Notes under the pieces: generated by a model | Database searches by the model: none | What the model saw: the letters and a program-made list of their open reading frames with translations, nothing else | What the model was told of the DNA's origin: nothing | NCBI GenBank assembly: GCA_023935145.1 | Contig: CM043698.1 | Span: 36,843,501 to 36,907,500, forward strand | DNA: 64,000 nt | Source of the DNA: Bretschneidera sinensis | Lineage: Eukaryota > Streptophyta > Magnoliopsida > Brassicales > Akaniaceae | Direction of reading: 5' to 3' | Program-made: the position numbers and the translations under genes | Shown here: positions 41,534 to 54,663 of the stretch, in pieces | How positions within the stretch are numbered: the first letter of the stretch is position 1 | How the letters are laid out: every line of letters begins with the position of its first letter

Positions 41534-42469
41534 TGGAAGTATGGAATTGAAACCAAGTGAAGTTTGGCTGTGATGTAATGAATAAATAAAACTATATGAA
41601 TAAATATGGCCATGTGGCCAAGCTATTATACTAGTGGAGAAACGTAGCTTCACTAAGTGTGGTATCACTGTATCCTATTAAAAAAAATAGTTGTGTCCTA
41701 TCACATATGCATTTAATAAACAATTACCTTATGGTGATAAACAATCCTTTACTAATTAAATACCTTATCTTACATTTATCTGCAATATCAAAAGTTTTTG
41801 TATATGGAAAAAATTTTACCTGCGTCTTTTTTGTCGAATGAAAATTTTATGAATAATTATTAAAAAAATTTATTAGTAACATTCGTATAATCACTATATA
41901 TATTATTAATAAAATTATTTAATAATTACCGATAAAAATTTTATCAATACAAAAATAACGTTTTACACCTAATACAAATAAATTTTTTCTAATATACCTG
42001 TTGTTGAAGTTGGGCAAAGGATTCCATATTGAGTTACAACCTTAAAACGGAGTAATAATGCAAATCTGCAAGATTACTGCAGAGAAGTAGTATCATTGAT
42101 TGAACTTTGAGTACTTCAGAAGGCTACTTTTCCATTCTCTGTTAATCTTTGATTGGTGATTGTCAATCAGCTTAAAATTATTAGCCATCGCTTCTCTCAC
42201 ACTAAAAAAAAAACTGATAAAAAATAAAAAGAAGGTTATTTTTTTTTGTATAGTTTATAAATTCAGTTAATTTTCTTTGAAGAAAAAAATGTTGAAAAAA
42301 GTTTTGTTGTAAAAAATTTCTTGAATTGGAGAGGCCTGTCATGCCATCGCAATGCAACCTGCGTTAGTGCACTGAGCAACTTCTTCCACACTTGTGAATC
42401 CAGTAAGAAACTCGTTTCATGTATGTAATATTGATAACTGAATAATTTACGTGGGATGATATTGAAGCT

Positions 42470-42880
42470 CTAAAAATTTGCTTGCGACACTCTAAAATTT
42501 AGACTTTTCTCTCGACTTAATTGAGTCGTGCTTGAGTAATAATTTTAATTTGAATAACCAATCCAGTTGAGTTCGAGCAGTATCGAACTTGACTCGATAG
42601 ACTCATGAGTCAATTCAATTAAATTAATAATTTTTTTATTATTATATATTATATTTAAATCTTATAAAACTATATTTAAAATTATAACTATAACTTCTTT
42701 AGTTATAGATTTTTAAGACCAATTAACTGAGTTTAAATTTCAGGTTTCAAAAATGGGCTGAGTCAAGACTGAGCTCTGGCTCGGCTTGATTAATCTTTTT
42801 GCTCATTAGCGAGCTGAGCTAAAACACCCGTTAACTCAAATTCGATTTGACTTGATTCTACTCTATAGAGCAGTATTCTC
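42470..42880. repeat. degenerate ACTCGA/GAGCTGAG-rich repeat
   Basis: Words such as CTTGACTCGATAGACTCATG, GGGCTGAGTCAAGACTGAGC and GCGAGCTGAGCT flank an AT-rich centre, as in 12300-12720. Probably copies of one old non-coding repeat family. Confidence 0.4.
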
Positions 42881-43536
42881 TATATTGTTTAAATGATGAA
42901 AAAATATTTATTTTTATATTTGAAGAAAAAATGGATTACCCAACCTATCTAATTTTCCTGGTATCAGATTTGAACGTGAAAAAGTTGAACTTAAAAAAAA
43001 TCATTTCTATTGATATACAGCATTCGATGATCCGTCTGTTAGCTACTTCTGTATGATCTACACATATTTTAAGTATTGGTCTTGATCACCACTCTAAATA
43101 TATCAACTAAGCATGGTAGAAAAGATGGGATAAACCTAGTCAATATTTTTGAAGGAAACAAAAATACATGTATTACCACTTTAGTTCACCGTTAATCTTG
43201 TCCCAATCTAATCTCGCTTTAGTCCCACACTAAACCTATCCGCGAACTGAAAAACACCCTTAAGGGATGTGCTTCAGTTAGAAACACTGTAGGGTTTGCT
43301 AAACTGTGAGAAAGAGTCACTCAGAAATTCGTGTTGTTAACTTATAAAAGACGCATCCTTCTCTTTTATTTACTACAAATCACTTGTATGCAATGATCTC
43401 TCTTCCCCTTCCCATGGAGATATTCCTTATTAAAGTCTTAAAAAATAATTTACTAATAATAATTCTATAATTGCAAACTTAATATATTGAATCATTATAA
43501 AATTACAATTCTTAAATTTGTTAATGGAAATGCTAC

Positions 43537-43540
<4 letters not shown>

Positions 43541-43571
<31 letters not shown>
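43541..43571. repeat. (AT)n microsatellite
   Basis: About 15 uninterrupted AT units. Confidence 0.95.
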
Positions 43572-43575
<4 letters not shown>

Positions 43576-44837
43576 CATAGCATTTTTCATAGGCACCACA
43601 CAAGGCTGCATCTAGCTGTTTCACGGAATTTAATCTGTCGCTTTTCTCTTTTGCAAAGAGACCTTATCGTTTCCTCTATGGCCAGATTCTCTTAAAGGGC
43701 AAAGCATGGGCTTTCTGGCACATAATTTGGTACCCAAACCAAATAATTCCAATACCCCCAGAAGAAAAATAGACTTCAATGAAAATACTATATTAGAAAT
43801 GCAACTTTTATAATTACAATATAGAGAAACATGAAACTTTATTCCAGATTGATTGTGATAAGACAAGAATATTTTTTTTTCTTATGAAAATATTTTGGAC
43901 CCATCCTATTTAAAAAAAAATTATCAACAGGCTGTGTTAATAGAAAATGAAAAAGGTTACCATTAAAATTATAGTGTTCATTAATCGGTTAAAATCGATT
44001 AATCAAATTGTTTAAGTAAAACAGTAATCAAAACAATCACACAAAAATAAAAAGTATAAGATTTACGTGGTTTGGCTGATTAAACCTACGTCCACGAATG
44101 AACAAAAAAATTCGCTATCAAAGCTGAAAAGTATAAAATCGTCTAAACAGCATGCCTTTTAAACCCTAACAAATATCTATTATTACAAAACGAGTAAAAA
44201 AATCATTTCGGGAGCAAATCTTTTATATCTCTATTGCGTAAATTAAATCTTTTTTTATATTTTAAAATTATTTCAAAATATTTGGAGTCCCGTTCCAAGA
44301 AATCTAATAAGATGAATATAAAGTTTTATATCTAAAATAAAAATATCCAAAGGAGAAGCATTGCTCATACAGCTTTGAAGTCGAATCTTCTGAGACACCT
44401 ATATTAATATGGATTGGCACTATTATGCAATAGAATTAGGATAATTCTTGTGCCGTTGGGTTGTACATAGAAATACACGTTTCTCTTGAACTTGTAGTAT
44501 CCTAGAGAATATATTATTGAAAATTCTTGAAATATTGCATATATACCGTTCAAGCAGTGAACAGACTGTGGTAATCAAATTTGACTTACCAAAGCCAAGA
44601 ATAAAAATAAATTTTGTTACCTCTTATGTCTTAAAAAACGTGTCCAAAATGAAAAGAGAGGAAAGTAGTTAATGCAAATCAGTTAATTAAACAGTATGTC
44701 TAAAAAAAACCTCTTTTATTTTGATTACTGTTAATTGTCACATGCAGTTCCTTTCTTTGCTCCATATAAGTTTTTTTCTCTAAATTTTAGTCAACCACCG
44801 CCCAAGATCTATTGCCATTTCAAAACAATGATCAACC

Positions 44838-44839
<2 letters not shown>

Positions 44840-44907
<68 letters not shown>
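44840..44907. repeat. compound (CT)n(AT)n microsatellite
   Basis: About 21 CT units followed by about 12 AT units. Starts about 135 bases upstream of the ATG of HMA copy 1, so it is probably in its 5' UTR or core promoter. Confidence 0.95.
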
Positions 44908-44975
44908 GCATTCAGCAATTTTTTCTGTATCCAACTTTAAAAGAAAACTAAGAATAGCTTTTGATACACTCAACT

Positions 44976-45629
44976 ATGGAAATGCTTTTCTCATCTGAAC
45001 GCCAAGCAAAAATGGTATGCCTAAATCTTCTTTTTCTTTAGTTTTTGTTTCACTTTTTTTATTCTCTCTGTAATTAATTAGTTTCGTTCTTGTTAATTAG
45101 TTTATTAATATGTTGTAAATGTATATGCAGACTTGTGGTCTGAAATTGGACACACAATCTCCAGAGTGGTATAATTCAATTACCAAAGTTTTGAAGGAAA
45201 TCAAGGGTATTTTCTTTTACCCTTTTCAACCTTTTTTTGGGTTATGTTTCTTAGTGAATTTTGCATGAAAACAAATTGATGTTAACTGATTAATTCTTGG
45301 TATTTTCCTGTGATATTTTGTTAGGAGCATCTTATACCATAGATGCCGAAGAAGGGATGGCATATGTTACGGGTATAGTAAACCCTGATTCACTCCTTAA
45401 GAAGCTCTCGAAATCAGGAAGACACGCAGTTCTCTCATGGATCAAGACTGGAAATCACATCAATACTTATGGCAATGGTTATTATCAAGAGGGCGATAGA
45501 TATTTTCATCGATATGAAGACCAAGGAGGATTCAATCCTTATAATTACTATAATTTACATGGTCATTCTCGTCCGCTATCTTATATGTACAACAAACATG
45601 ATCAGATGGGCCAAAACTACTACGCATGA
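44976..45629 (+). CDS. HMA-domain (HIPP-like) protein, copy 1, lacking CxxC
   Basis: Three exons (44976-45014, 45131-45206, 45325-45629) with GT-AG introns encode 139 residues. Residues 14-75 follow the heavy-metal-associated fold: CGLKLDTQSPEWYNSITKVL, KEIKGASYTIDAEEGMAYVT, then GIVNPDSLLKKLSKSGRHA. The metal-binding MxCxxC loop is replaced by DTQSPEW, so copper or zinc binding through that site is unlikely. The tail is rich in His, Tyr and Asn and ends QNYYA with no CaaX box. A second frame after the stop continues with similar composition to 45708 (PLPRHDPYYGGYEP), so the tail may be frameshifted. Exon pattern and intron phases match copies 2 and 3. Function unknown. Confidence 0.8.
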
Positions 45630-47407
45630 GATTCCGTTGCCTCGTCATGATCCATACTATGGTGGTTATGAACCCCATGGCTATTGGAAGAGAAGCATGC
45701 ACCATTAGGGTTATTAATTAGGGTTTTTATAATAGAATATTAGAGGGAGAGATATATAATTTTTTTTTTATTTATATCTATATATCTCTCCCTTTTTTTA
45801 ATGAGTGGTTTGGATCTATTTGGAGAACTCATAATTAGATTTTTGAGTTCATCGTATTTTTATTAGAGACAATGAACTCTATGAATTTATCCTTTATTTT
45901 TTTTTCTTCCATATCATTGTTATAGGCAATTTTGTCATCCAATGATACGGCATTTGAATGTAGGAATCCAATTATTATTATAGGATTTGTGTGGGACTTC
46001 ATTTGTCGAGTATTTATTATTAATAAGATATGGATTATTTGGAAAGTATTGATTTTTTTTTTTACTGATAAGTAGTAATAATGAAATTTTGGATTATCTA
46101 TTGTTAATTTGTTTCATAAGATGTTTTGTTATGATTAATTTCTACTATATTCATTTTATCGTATACTTTCGTTGCTTTAATTTTGAGGGCTCTAAGAGTA
46201 ATTAAATTAGAATATCCAGTTTATAAGTATTTTTAAGTTTAATCTTATGTTTATAAGTTTGGATTGATGATACTAAACTGTTTATGTTTTAAATGAATCT
46301 GAATCAATAGCAATAAGTAATTATTCTATACTTTACGTTAGACTAAAATACAATATTATGATTTTAAAAAAAAAGTACTTTAAATTATTGCGTTTTCCCT
46401 TGTTTTTTCATAGCATGGAATTTCGCAATATGAAATTCCTAATACTAACATCACATGTTATATAAAATATATTATTTAATATAATATATTTAAATAGATC
46501 GGATTGGTCAATCTTGTCTTTTTAATTTCTCAAACTTAACTCAATTTTTAAATCAATCTTAAATTTTTGTTCAAACTTAATTTATTGATCTTCTTTTTCG
46601 TCCAAACCTATAAAAATTATGAGTTAAATCAGTCGGATTAGACCAACGGGTCAGATCAGCCGCTAATCACCCTTATGATGGACCACCAAAATGAACCACG
46701 AAAGATCCATTAGTAATATAATGATACCTGTCCGTTGTCAAATGTAATTTACCGATCTTAACCTCTAAAATGTTATTGTTTGACGATATACCGATTTGTG
46801 TGGCATTGTCCGTCATTATTCTTGAATAAATTATCACTTCTGATAAATAAATAAAACTACCACTTAGGTTTTTACTGTTATGTGGCAGCGGCCTCACACA
46901 CCCTTGCTCAATGGGCAGGGATTCAATTCTCCCTCTCAAATATTGCAATGTTAACTTGTTCATCTAATATATTTTTTTGTGCTTCTCAAACGAACTTTTT
47001 TTTAACCATTATGTGATATTTACAGTTAATGATTTTTTTCTTTACTAGATTTAATAAATAAATGAAAGTTTATGATTTATGTTTAAATTCTATTTTATTT
47101 CTCAGATTGCTTAGTATATAGATTTTTATTTGTATATTGATACCTTTTTTTTATCTTTAAGCGTGAATTTTGTCTCATATCTTTTTTGTTATATTATTGA
47201 ACGGGAATATAATTGATTGGTTTATACAAAAAATATGAATATAAAATTAGTTTCAAATAATCAATCAAAATAAAAATGTATAGAATAAAAGCGAAAAAAT
47301 GACAAACTATATGTAATATGTTGTAGAGGATATTTTTGTAAATATAAAATCATCTTCCCATCTTCTTATTAATCATAGCCCAAACCCATGCTATCCTCTT
47401 CTTCATC
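45630..47407. other. intergenic, no gene seen
   Basis: 3' UTR of HMA copy 1 at the start (including TATATCTATATATCTCTCCC near 45770), then AT-rich DNA. No gene or clear repeat recognised. Confidence 0.5.
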
Positions 47408-48987
47408 GTGTGTTTGGGAAAGCTTTTACCCATAGAAAAACAGTCAGTGGGAATAAATTTGATAGTTTTTTTTTCTAAAATTGTTGTTTGGTACAATTTT
47501 ACTACTATAACTTTTCTAAAAAGAGCTGTAACGGAAAGCTAAAAACCCCTTTTGGAAAAGTAAAGGTGGATGAGCTTTTAGAATGTGCTTGACCGGATAG
47601 CTCCTAAAATTTTAATAATTTTTTTATAAAACCAAAACTGCACTTACCATATTTCATCAATTCTCATTTAACTCCCTATATATTCGAATTACCCGAATCT
47701 TAAATCATCGATTATATGTAACTAGATTTCTCCATGGGTGGTTGAAAACAACTTTTTTATTTTTAATTTCCCTGTAAATAAAGAGGCAATCAGGTTTCTC
47801 TCTCATTGTAGCAGTATATTAGATGTTGAAAAATAATGTACTGCTTGTTTTGAAAAAAAAATATTTTCAAGGAATATTTTTTTTTGTGGTTGTTTTAGTA
47901 AGTTTACCTCTACCAAGACTCCTCATAGCTACAATATTTTGGCGACCCAATAACAATATTATTATTATTAGGTTGTAAATAACAATAATAGTATTTTTTA
48001 GAAAGATAACAACAATTTTCAACCAATTTAAAAAATATTCTTTGATTATCTCTCTTTTTTTCCCTTCTTAACTTTCTTTCAATGCAAATGTGGTAAATGT
48101 AAAATCCCATAGCTCCTAAGCAGAAAGTGTCATTTTCATGTTATTTAGTTAATTTTTTTTTATATTTCTCTTCCAATATTTGTTGCATTTTGTAAAATTC
48201 AGAGATAATTGGTCATCAAAATGGATATCTTATTAATTATTTATTTTGATTTAAGAGAGATTACGAATTCGACTTAGGAGAATTTTATAGGTATTTTAGG
48301 TATTAAAGAAAAGAGAGAATTTATTGTATTTTTCCTCCTCATCAACAATAATAGCTAATCTTACTATAAGAATTTCTTTTAATCTAAAATACCCAATTTG
48401 GTGATGACCCAAGTTTGAAAGTTTTGGAGTTTGGTAAAGATAAGAATCGGAAGGAATGTGCTCATGATAAAAAAAAAATACTAAAATGGTAGTGCTAAGA
48501 AATAATATTACTGCCTAGTTTGATGAGGGCACTAAGTTAAATTAAATGAGAATTTCAAATTACATAAACTTGATATTGTTAAATCATTTAATCACAATTA
48601 TAGATATTTTTTATTTTATTATTAATTAATAAGTGATTTTATTAGTATAAAGTTGTTGATTATTATTAATTAATTAATGATTTTATTTTTGTTTTTAATA
48701 AAAAAAATACCTCTTTAGTTAATAAAATGATTTATTAAAATTGTATACCTTTGAACCATATTTATTTTGGTAATTTACAGTTTCATAATACCATTAAAGT
48801 TACAATTACCAAACATTATTATTGATCACAACATACTTTCACAGTACTTTTGTAAGACAGTTTACCAAACGCTATGTTGAGCTTTTAACAACTACATTTT
48901 CCACAGCTCTTTTAGTGTCAACACTCTCACAGCACTTTTGACACCAACACAACACTTTTGACACCAATACAACACTCCCAAACACAC
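47408..48987. mobile_element. non-autonomous TIR element, about 1.6 kb
   Basis: The left end GTGTGTTTGGGA (47408-47419) is exactly inverted at the right end TCCCAAACACAC (48976-48987). Subterminal sequences are related (AAAGCTTTT left; repeated CACTTTTGACACCAACACAA right). The inside is AT-rich with no transposase. Superfamily not assigned; target duplication unclear. Confidence 0.6.
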
Positions 48988-49467
48988 TCTAAGTATCGAT
49001 CTCAGCCTGATTTAGTTTAATCTATTGTTACATGGTAAGTTTGAACGTTGATTATTCTTTGATTGGTCAAACTTAAACCGTGCAGAAATCTTTTGTGATT
49101 TCTGTTGCGTAGATATGGAACACATAGAGGGAATAAGATGGCAAATATTGTGTTGACCCGATTTATAGATATTCTCTAGGCTTTTAAGACTTTCAAAAAT
49201 GGAAACTTTAAACCTTCCTTTACAAAGCCAAAACCCTAGACATAATTGTACACGAAAATGGATGATCTGGTTAACACGGATCTTCTTTAAACCCTAATTA
49301 TTTTTCATTTTCTTTTTGGATGAAAACCTTAAACTTTGAACACATTTTCTTTATTTATTCTTTGGTTCATATATATACTTTTCTTTTTATCCTAACAAAA
49401 AATAAACCACAAAATATCTTTCAGCAAGTGTTTTAGGGTTTAGAAGGACAAGAAGAATACCTACAAA

Positions 49468-50091
49468 ATGGAGACTGGATCTGATCCTGCTCGCATGGTT
49501 TTTTCTAAATAATCATTTTCCTTTCTTTTCTCTTTTATGTATGATATTCTTCTGTATGATATTTTTGTGTACTTCTTTATGTTTTAGCAGACTTGCCATT
49601 TACACTTGGATACTTCACTTCCTGGTTGGGATTCTTCTTCAGAATATGAGAAGTACTGACGGTTCAGATGGAACCATGTTGTACACACGCAACGGTTACA
49701 TATATGGTTTATTCACGAAATTATATGGACCGTTAATCGTTTCAGTTACTATTTATAAAAAATTAATTCTTTATTGCTAATGTGATCTATTTCAATTTGC
49801 CTTTTGGGTGTTAAATTTTTTTTAGGTGTATCCTACACCATTGATGCTCCACGGAAGTTGGTGTATGTTTCAGGTTAGATAGATCATCAGCTACTCATGA
49901 AGATGCTAGCAAAAATAGAAACACATACATGCCACTCTCATCTGGCTACAACATGGATCACATAATAATGGAAGAGCTAATCGCGAACTGGGTAATCAAG
50001 CTTCACAGGCACCAGAAACAAAAGAAGCTAATGCATCCTGCAATTTTAAACCCAACGAGTCTAAACCATCTAGCAAGTCCTAACCCTCTCC
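49468..50091 (+). pseudogene. HMA-domain gene copy 2, broken
   Basis: Exon 1 (49468-49497) encodes METGSDPARM. Exon 2 starts at 49591 with TCHLHLDTSLPGWDSSSEYE and hits a stop at KY before a normal splice donor. The exon 3 equivalent (from about 49827) gives VSYTIDAPRKLVYVSG, a TAG stop, then HQLLMKMLAKIE, and a tail that stays open only by changing frame (SQAPETKEANASCNF region, to about 50091). Layout matches copies 1 and 3. The middle helix of the HMA fold is lost. Confidence 0.75.
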
Positions 50092-50164
50092 CTGTTGTAT
50101 TTTGTGACAATAATATTTTGGGATATGATTTGCTTGACTTATTTTTTTTATTTAGTAATTGAGG

Positions 50165-51701
50165 GAAAAGTTTGATGTGAGGTTTACGGTTCAATTTGAT
50201 CATGTAAGGTTTAGTAATTGAAATTCTAGGGTTTGGGGGAGGACTATTCTCTTTGTTTAGGCCTATAATAGCCGTCAATATTAATGCTTTTATAACCCCA
50301 AAATTTGGTGAAGTTTAATAATTAGAGATTTACTTATGGAGGTTAATTCCCTCTTGTTTTATTTGTTAATTGAGATTTGCAGTAAAAAGAGTGGACAAAA
50401 TCAAGCCTTTTGATATAATGGTTACTTCTAAATTCTCTATATAAAAAGAATAAAAATAAAATGGACAGCTCCATTGTCCTTATTTTAGCTTGTAAAGGCT
50501 ATAATTCAATAGTATTTTTCCATGCTCATTTCCTCATATCATTTAATGCCATCTTTTATAGCAAAAAAACAAATTAATATAATGGTCTCGTTTGAGTTTT
50601 CACGAGAAACTTAATCTCACCAACTTTATTATTAAAATTTTAATTCTCTTCCATTCCTCGTATCAACCAAATGGGTTGTTCTACTCAATTGGCCTAAAGT
50701 TTTTCATAGACATATAACTTATCCTTTGGGAAAAAAAAAAATCAGTCCTTTGAAAGTTCTTAAATTTGTAGGTTAATATCAAACAGGAGCATAAATTCAA
50801 TATGGACCTTTGAATAAATTTTTTGATGAAGTTAAAGTAGGGATTTGATGACAAAGAAGATAACTGATAGTTTTTATCATTATTCTTTCTTTTTTTCAGT
50901 TGTAATTGAGATGATAAATGATTGAGATTATCTGCACTTATTTTAGCACTTGAATAATTTTTTGTTAAATATTTGCATATAAATCCAATTTAGTTTGGCT
51001 TGTGTTAGTATTTGGACTCCACTTAACAATAGATAGAATTTCTAAAATTTTATTTGGATTACAAAAAAAATATTTTAATAATTAAAAGTGAGGATTTGAA
51101 TTTGGGCCTTTTCTTTAGAAGAAAGTCCTGTTACTAATTGAGCTAGGCCAAAAAAAATTTATTATTAGGAGTATGAAATCAAGGGATGATTCTTTCTTAA
51201 TGAACTAGCTTGAGGAAGGTTCCTAAAATCCTTCTCTAAATCAAGATTTAGTTATGTGCATTGCCTGCATCAATCCACCGACCACCATTTAAGGGGGAAA
51301 AAGGAGAATATCTTCATCAATATTTGTGGGATTATGTAATTTTTACAGATTCATGGCGTGAAAATGGAAATAAACTATGAAAAATTATCTACATTGATCT
51401 TGTGAGAGGAATATAATGGTGAGTATGCCAGAAGATATTTACAATAATATTAGTTATTACCCTTTTTACATTCTTTTAGTTATTTAGTTAACATTTTTAA
51501 TAGTAATTCCTGTTAAATAAAAATCCTGCAATTCAAAAACAAAATCCAATCCTAAGATTTATTTATTGATTAAATGATCATCAAACTAGTCTATAAGTAC
51601 CAATACCAATACCATTTTCATTTCAACTCAAAAACTTTTGAAGCATACACTTTGTTATAATTTCTGCTGCCAATCAGAAAACCTCCATTTCCTTTCCCTC
51701 T
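50165..51701. other. intergenic, no gene seen
   Basis: AT-rich DNA between HMA copies 2 and 3. The last part should contain the promoter of copy 3. No gene found. Confidence 0.5.
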
Positions 51702-52386
51702 ATGGATTCCTCTGGATACATGGTTGTTGCACTATAAATTTATTTGTTTTTTGGTAATTTTTGGTTATTGATTTCATTATACTAATTAATTTTCATGTTG
51801 GTTTGTGTTCTCTTCTTTGTTTTTTTCTAGAGTTGTATCCTAGGAATTGATACTCTATCTGAAGGATGGCATAAGACGACGGTTATTAAAGTACTGAAGA
51901 ATATCCAAGGTTATTCATTCTAATTTTTTTAATGAAGATTTAGTCATGTTGTTATTGATTTCTTTCTTTTTTTGTTTTCTAACATCAGTTTATTTTAATT
52001 ATGTGACAGGAGTAAAGTACACCATTGATGCAGATCGAGGTATTGCGTATATTTCTGGTATAATAAACCCTCAAACACTTTTGAAGAAGCTTGTAAAAGC
52101 AGGAAAACATGCTGAGATCTCCCGGGTTGATTACGGGTACCAGACGACCAACAATATTATTCCTACAGCACCGCCAGGCAACAGTTACCATTACGGAATA
52201 TCAATTGATTATCATCCAGATGATGGTTTTGGGTACTCTTACAACCAACAGAATCCGCACAACCTTTACTGCAACCCGCAGGCGATGGAACTTCCCGCAG
52301 CACGACCTCTGATGGAACTTCCTGCACCGCCTACTCTGCCATTAATGAATCCGAACTACAATGAATCCGGCTGCAGTATTATGTGA
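51702..52386 (+). CDS. HMA-domain isoprenylated protein (HIPP-like), copy 3, lacking CxxC
   Basis: Exons 51702-51722, 51831-51909 and 52010-52386 encode 158 residues. HMA fold: SCILGIDTLSEGWHKTTVIK, VLKNIQGVKYTIDADRGIAY, then ISGIINPQTLLKKLVKAGKH. The metal loop is GIDTLSEGW instead of a CxxC loop, so the usual ligands are absent. The tail is Pro/Tyr/Asn-rich with a short duplicated AMELPAARPLMELPAPP segment and ends CSIM, a good farnesylation-type CaaX box. HIPP proteins use this for membrane attachment. Best-preserved member of the cluster. Role unknown; loss of the metal site suggests protein interaction rather than metal transfer (inference). Confidence 0.87.
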
Positions 52387-53955
52387 CTTAATGCTGCACA
52401 AAATTCCTGAGTTATAAGTTACAACTATTTAAAGCAAGTAGAGTTATAATTAAGAATGTTATTAATTATAGGTTGATGCATTATTATTATTATATTTGGA
52501 TTGTGTGAGTTTTCTGCTTTCTCTTCTCTGATTTTTTTAGGAGAAGTTGAGTATTAATTCAAGGAGAAGACAGGATTGTATTCCCTTGTGTTTTTATTTG
52601 AAGTTAATTGAAATGATATTAATAGTATTGCTACTGCTTAAAGGTATCTATTTCTTTTCCTTTTACAATAACTGCAAGTTGAAATTTTTACTAATAGGAG
52701 GTTGCGTTTAATAATATGAAATTAGAGTTTTGAAAATGAAATTTGTTGAAAATAAAAGCTTTCTCTTACAATTTTACTGTTAAAAAAAACTATAATTTCA
52801 CATAATTTTAATTTCGAGATCTTAATTCCGTATCACCAAACACATCGATATGATTTTTGAGAGCCCATGTCTTCTACAAATACCTATTGCATATCATATT
52901 CTTCTAATATTCTAAAGGGCACAACATTTTCAGTCTTCGCAACCTTGCTTTGTGTCACAGGGGTAAGATTCAAGCTCGAAATTTCTACCCTATGATGGCA
53001 TTAGTTTGACCCAAACTAACCAGTCAACTCAACGCACCCACAATTACAAGTGCACACAAGTGTTTTATGGACAACTGCCCCTTTTTTTATTTTATTGCTA
53101 CTCACACAATTTACAAAGAATGAGCCAAAAGCTTATAAAGCAAAGAGCTATTAGCACAACTTCTCTCTTTAGCAATGTTTCTCTCTCTAGCACTCTTGCT
53201 TTTACTTTTCTTAGAGATCTCTGAATGAAATGCCTTGTTTATTTATAGCCACCATGTGACACCCCCACCCGCTAGGTTTTAGGAGCATCATCTGATCATG
53301 GTCTATGATCAATCGACTCACCAAGTAACCACCCACTACCAGTTCTCACATTTTGCCCATGTTGATTGACTTGGTCAATCTGCACACCAGACTGGGTTAT
53401 CACCAACTGTTTTGGTCCGGTCCGTGGATCTCCTTGGCTGCTTGGCTCGCCCTAATGCCAGCCCATTTTCATTAACTTGATAAGATCCAAATCTTCCATG
53501 CATCATATCTTTTTCAATAGGCCCGCTCCTAAAGCCTGTTTGCCCATAACAAGCCCGTCTCAAAAGCTCCTTCTTGACGGCCTGTTTATATGATCCAAGC
53601 CCATCTCAAGTACTTTCTTTTGACCTAATATCTGCACACAGCCCGCATGCTTTGTGCCCAACTTCACTGTTTGCCATATAAGCCCATTGTCTGCTTCATT
53701 ACAGCCCACACTTAGCATGGATCAATTAACCTCTTTCTTGGGTAATTTCTCTAGAGACCAGGGTTAACATGGACGCAAGGTCTTACCGCATGTTTGTCTT
53801 ACGCATTCTGGCTCCAATACTTACTCTGGATCCATTCACCTTGTGCATTTGGGCATTCCTTCTTCATGCCCGTCGTTAACATGGGTGCAAAGTCCCACCA
53901 CATGTTGCCATTTGCGCCTCTGCGACATTAAGTGGGTAATTGAGATATCCAAAAC
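52387..53955. other. intergenic, no gene seen
   Basis: 3' UTR of HMA copy 3, then AT-rich DNA. 53230-53900 has higher GC content with repeated AAGCCCAT/AGCCCGC words and looks repeat-derived, but no element could be named. Confidence 0.45.
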
Positions 53956-54085
53956 CATCAGTCACTACAACTACCAAACCGGTCACCACACTATGGACCA
54001 AACCCAAGCCCATAGAAGTCATGTAGGCCATGAAATGGACTAAACTCAAACTGACTGCATAAGGCCAAACTAATGGCCATGGAAT
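53956..54085 (+). pseudogene. decayed third copy of the gene A/B family
   Basis: Reads MDQTQAHRSHVGHEMD, stop, TQTDCIRPN. This parallels gene B's QTQTHHLGQEIAK and GHEMAKAQTPCMKG in order and spacing. No intact ATG-initiated frame, promoter block or acidic tail nearby. Similarity was judged by eye over a short length. Confidence 0.45.
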
Positions 54086-54509
54086 GGAATTTTTTAAAAC
54101 TTTTTGAGACCATTCATATTAGGAAGCTCCTTTTTTTTTGTGAGAAGGTCACAATAGGAAGCTAAATATGCATAACAGCTGCATGGAATTTAATTTATCC
54201 GATATTCCATAAAGAAACAATGATATTTTGGTTTATGCTTATGGTCAAATTCTTAACTAAATAGACTCAAGCATTCTTGTCCCGATCTACATTTCATAAC
54301 TTTCAATACAACAAGAAAATTTATATGTACGAAAAGAAATTAAAGAGAATTGCAACTTGAACAAGGCCCCATATCATGGAATTTATACTTTGCTAATTAT
54401 TCAAGGAGGCTTATCCAAAAAAAAAAAATACTTGTTATTTATTCTAATAAAAATTCGATTAATACATTTCTTTGAACAAAGAATTTTCTTTTTAGCCCAT
54501 CTAGCTAGC

Positions 54510-54663
54510 AAAAGCAGATTCGAAGATTGATGTAACGAAAGTTGAGGAATCCCACTAACTCCCCACGCCTATAAATATATTTGCGATCTAAACTGCCAAA
54601 TTCACTAAGCAGAGCTCAAACATAACAACAGTGAGAGAAAAATCCTTCCTTGCCTTACTTGCA
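54510..54663 (+). promoter_or_regulatory. core promoter of paralogous gene B
   Basis: AAAAGCAGATTCGAAG, GGAATCCCACTAACTC and ACGCCTATAAATATATTTGC (TATA at about 54570-54577) match the block upstream of gene A. Predicted transcription start near 54600, ATG at 54664. Confidence 0.7.

Larger units (their letters stand above)
41600..44975. other. intergenic, mostly AT-rich
   Basis: Starts with a likely polyadenylation region (AATAAATAAAAC near 41580). 41830-41990 resembles the TAGTAACATT-type AT-rich inserts. 43990-44330 (GATTTACGTGGTTTGGCTGA near 44060) resembles a decayed LTR. No gene found. Confidence 0.45.
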
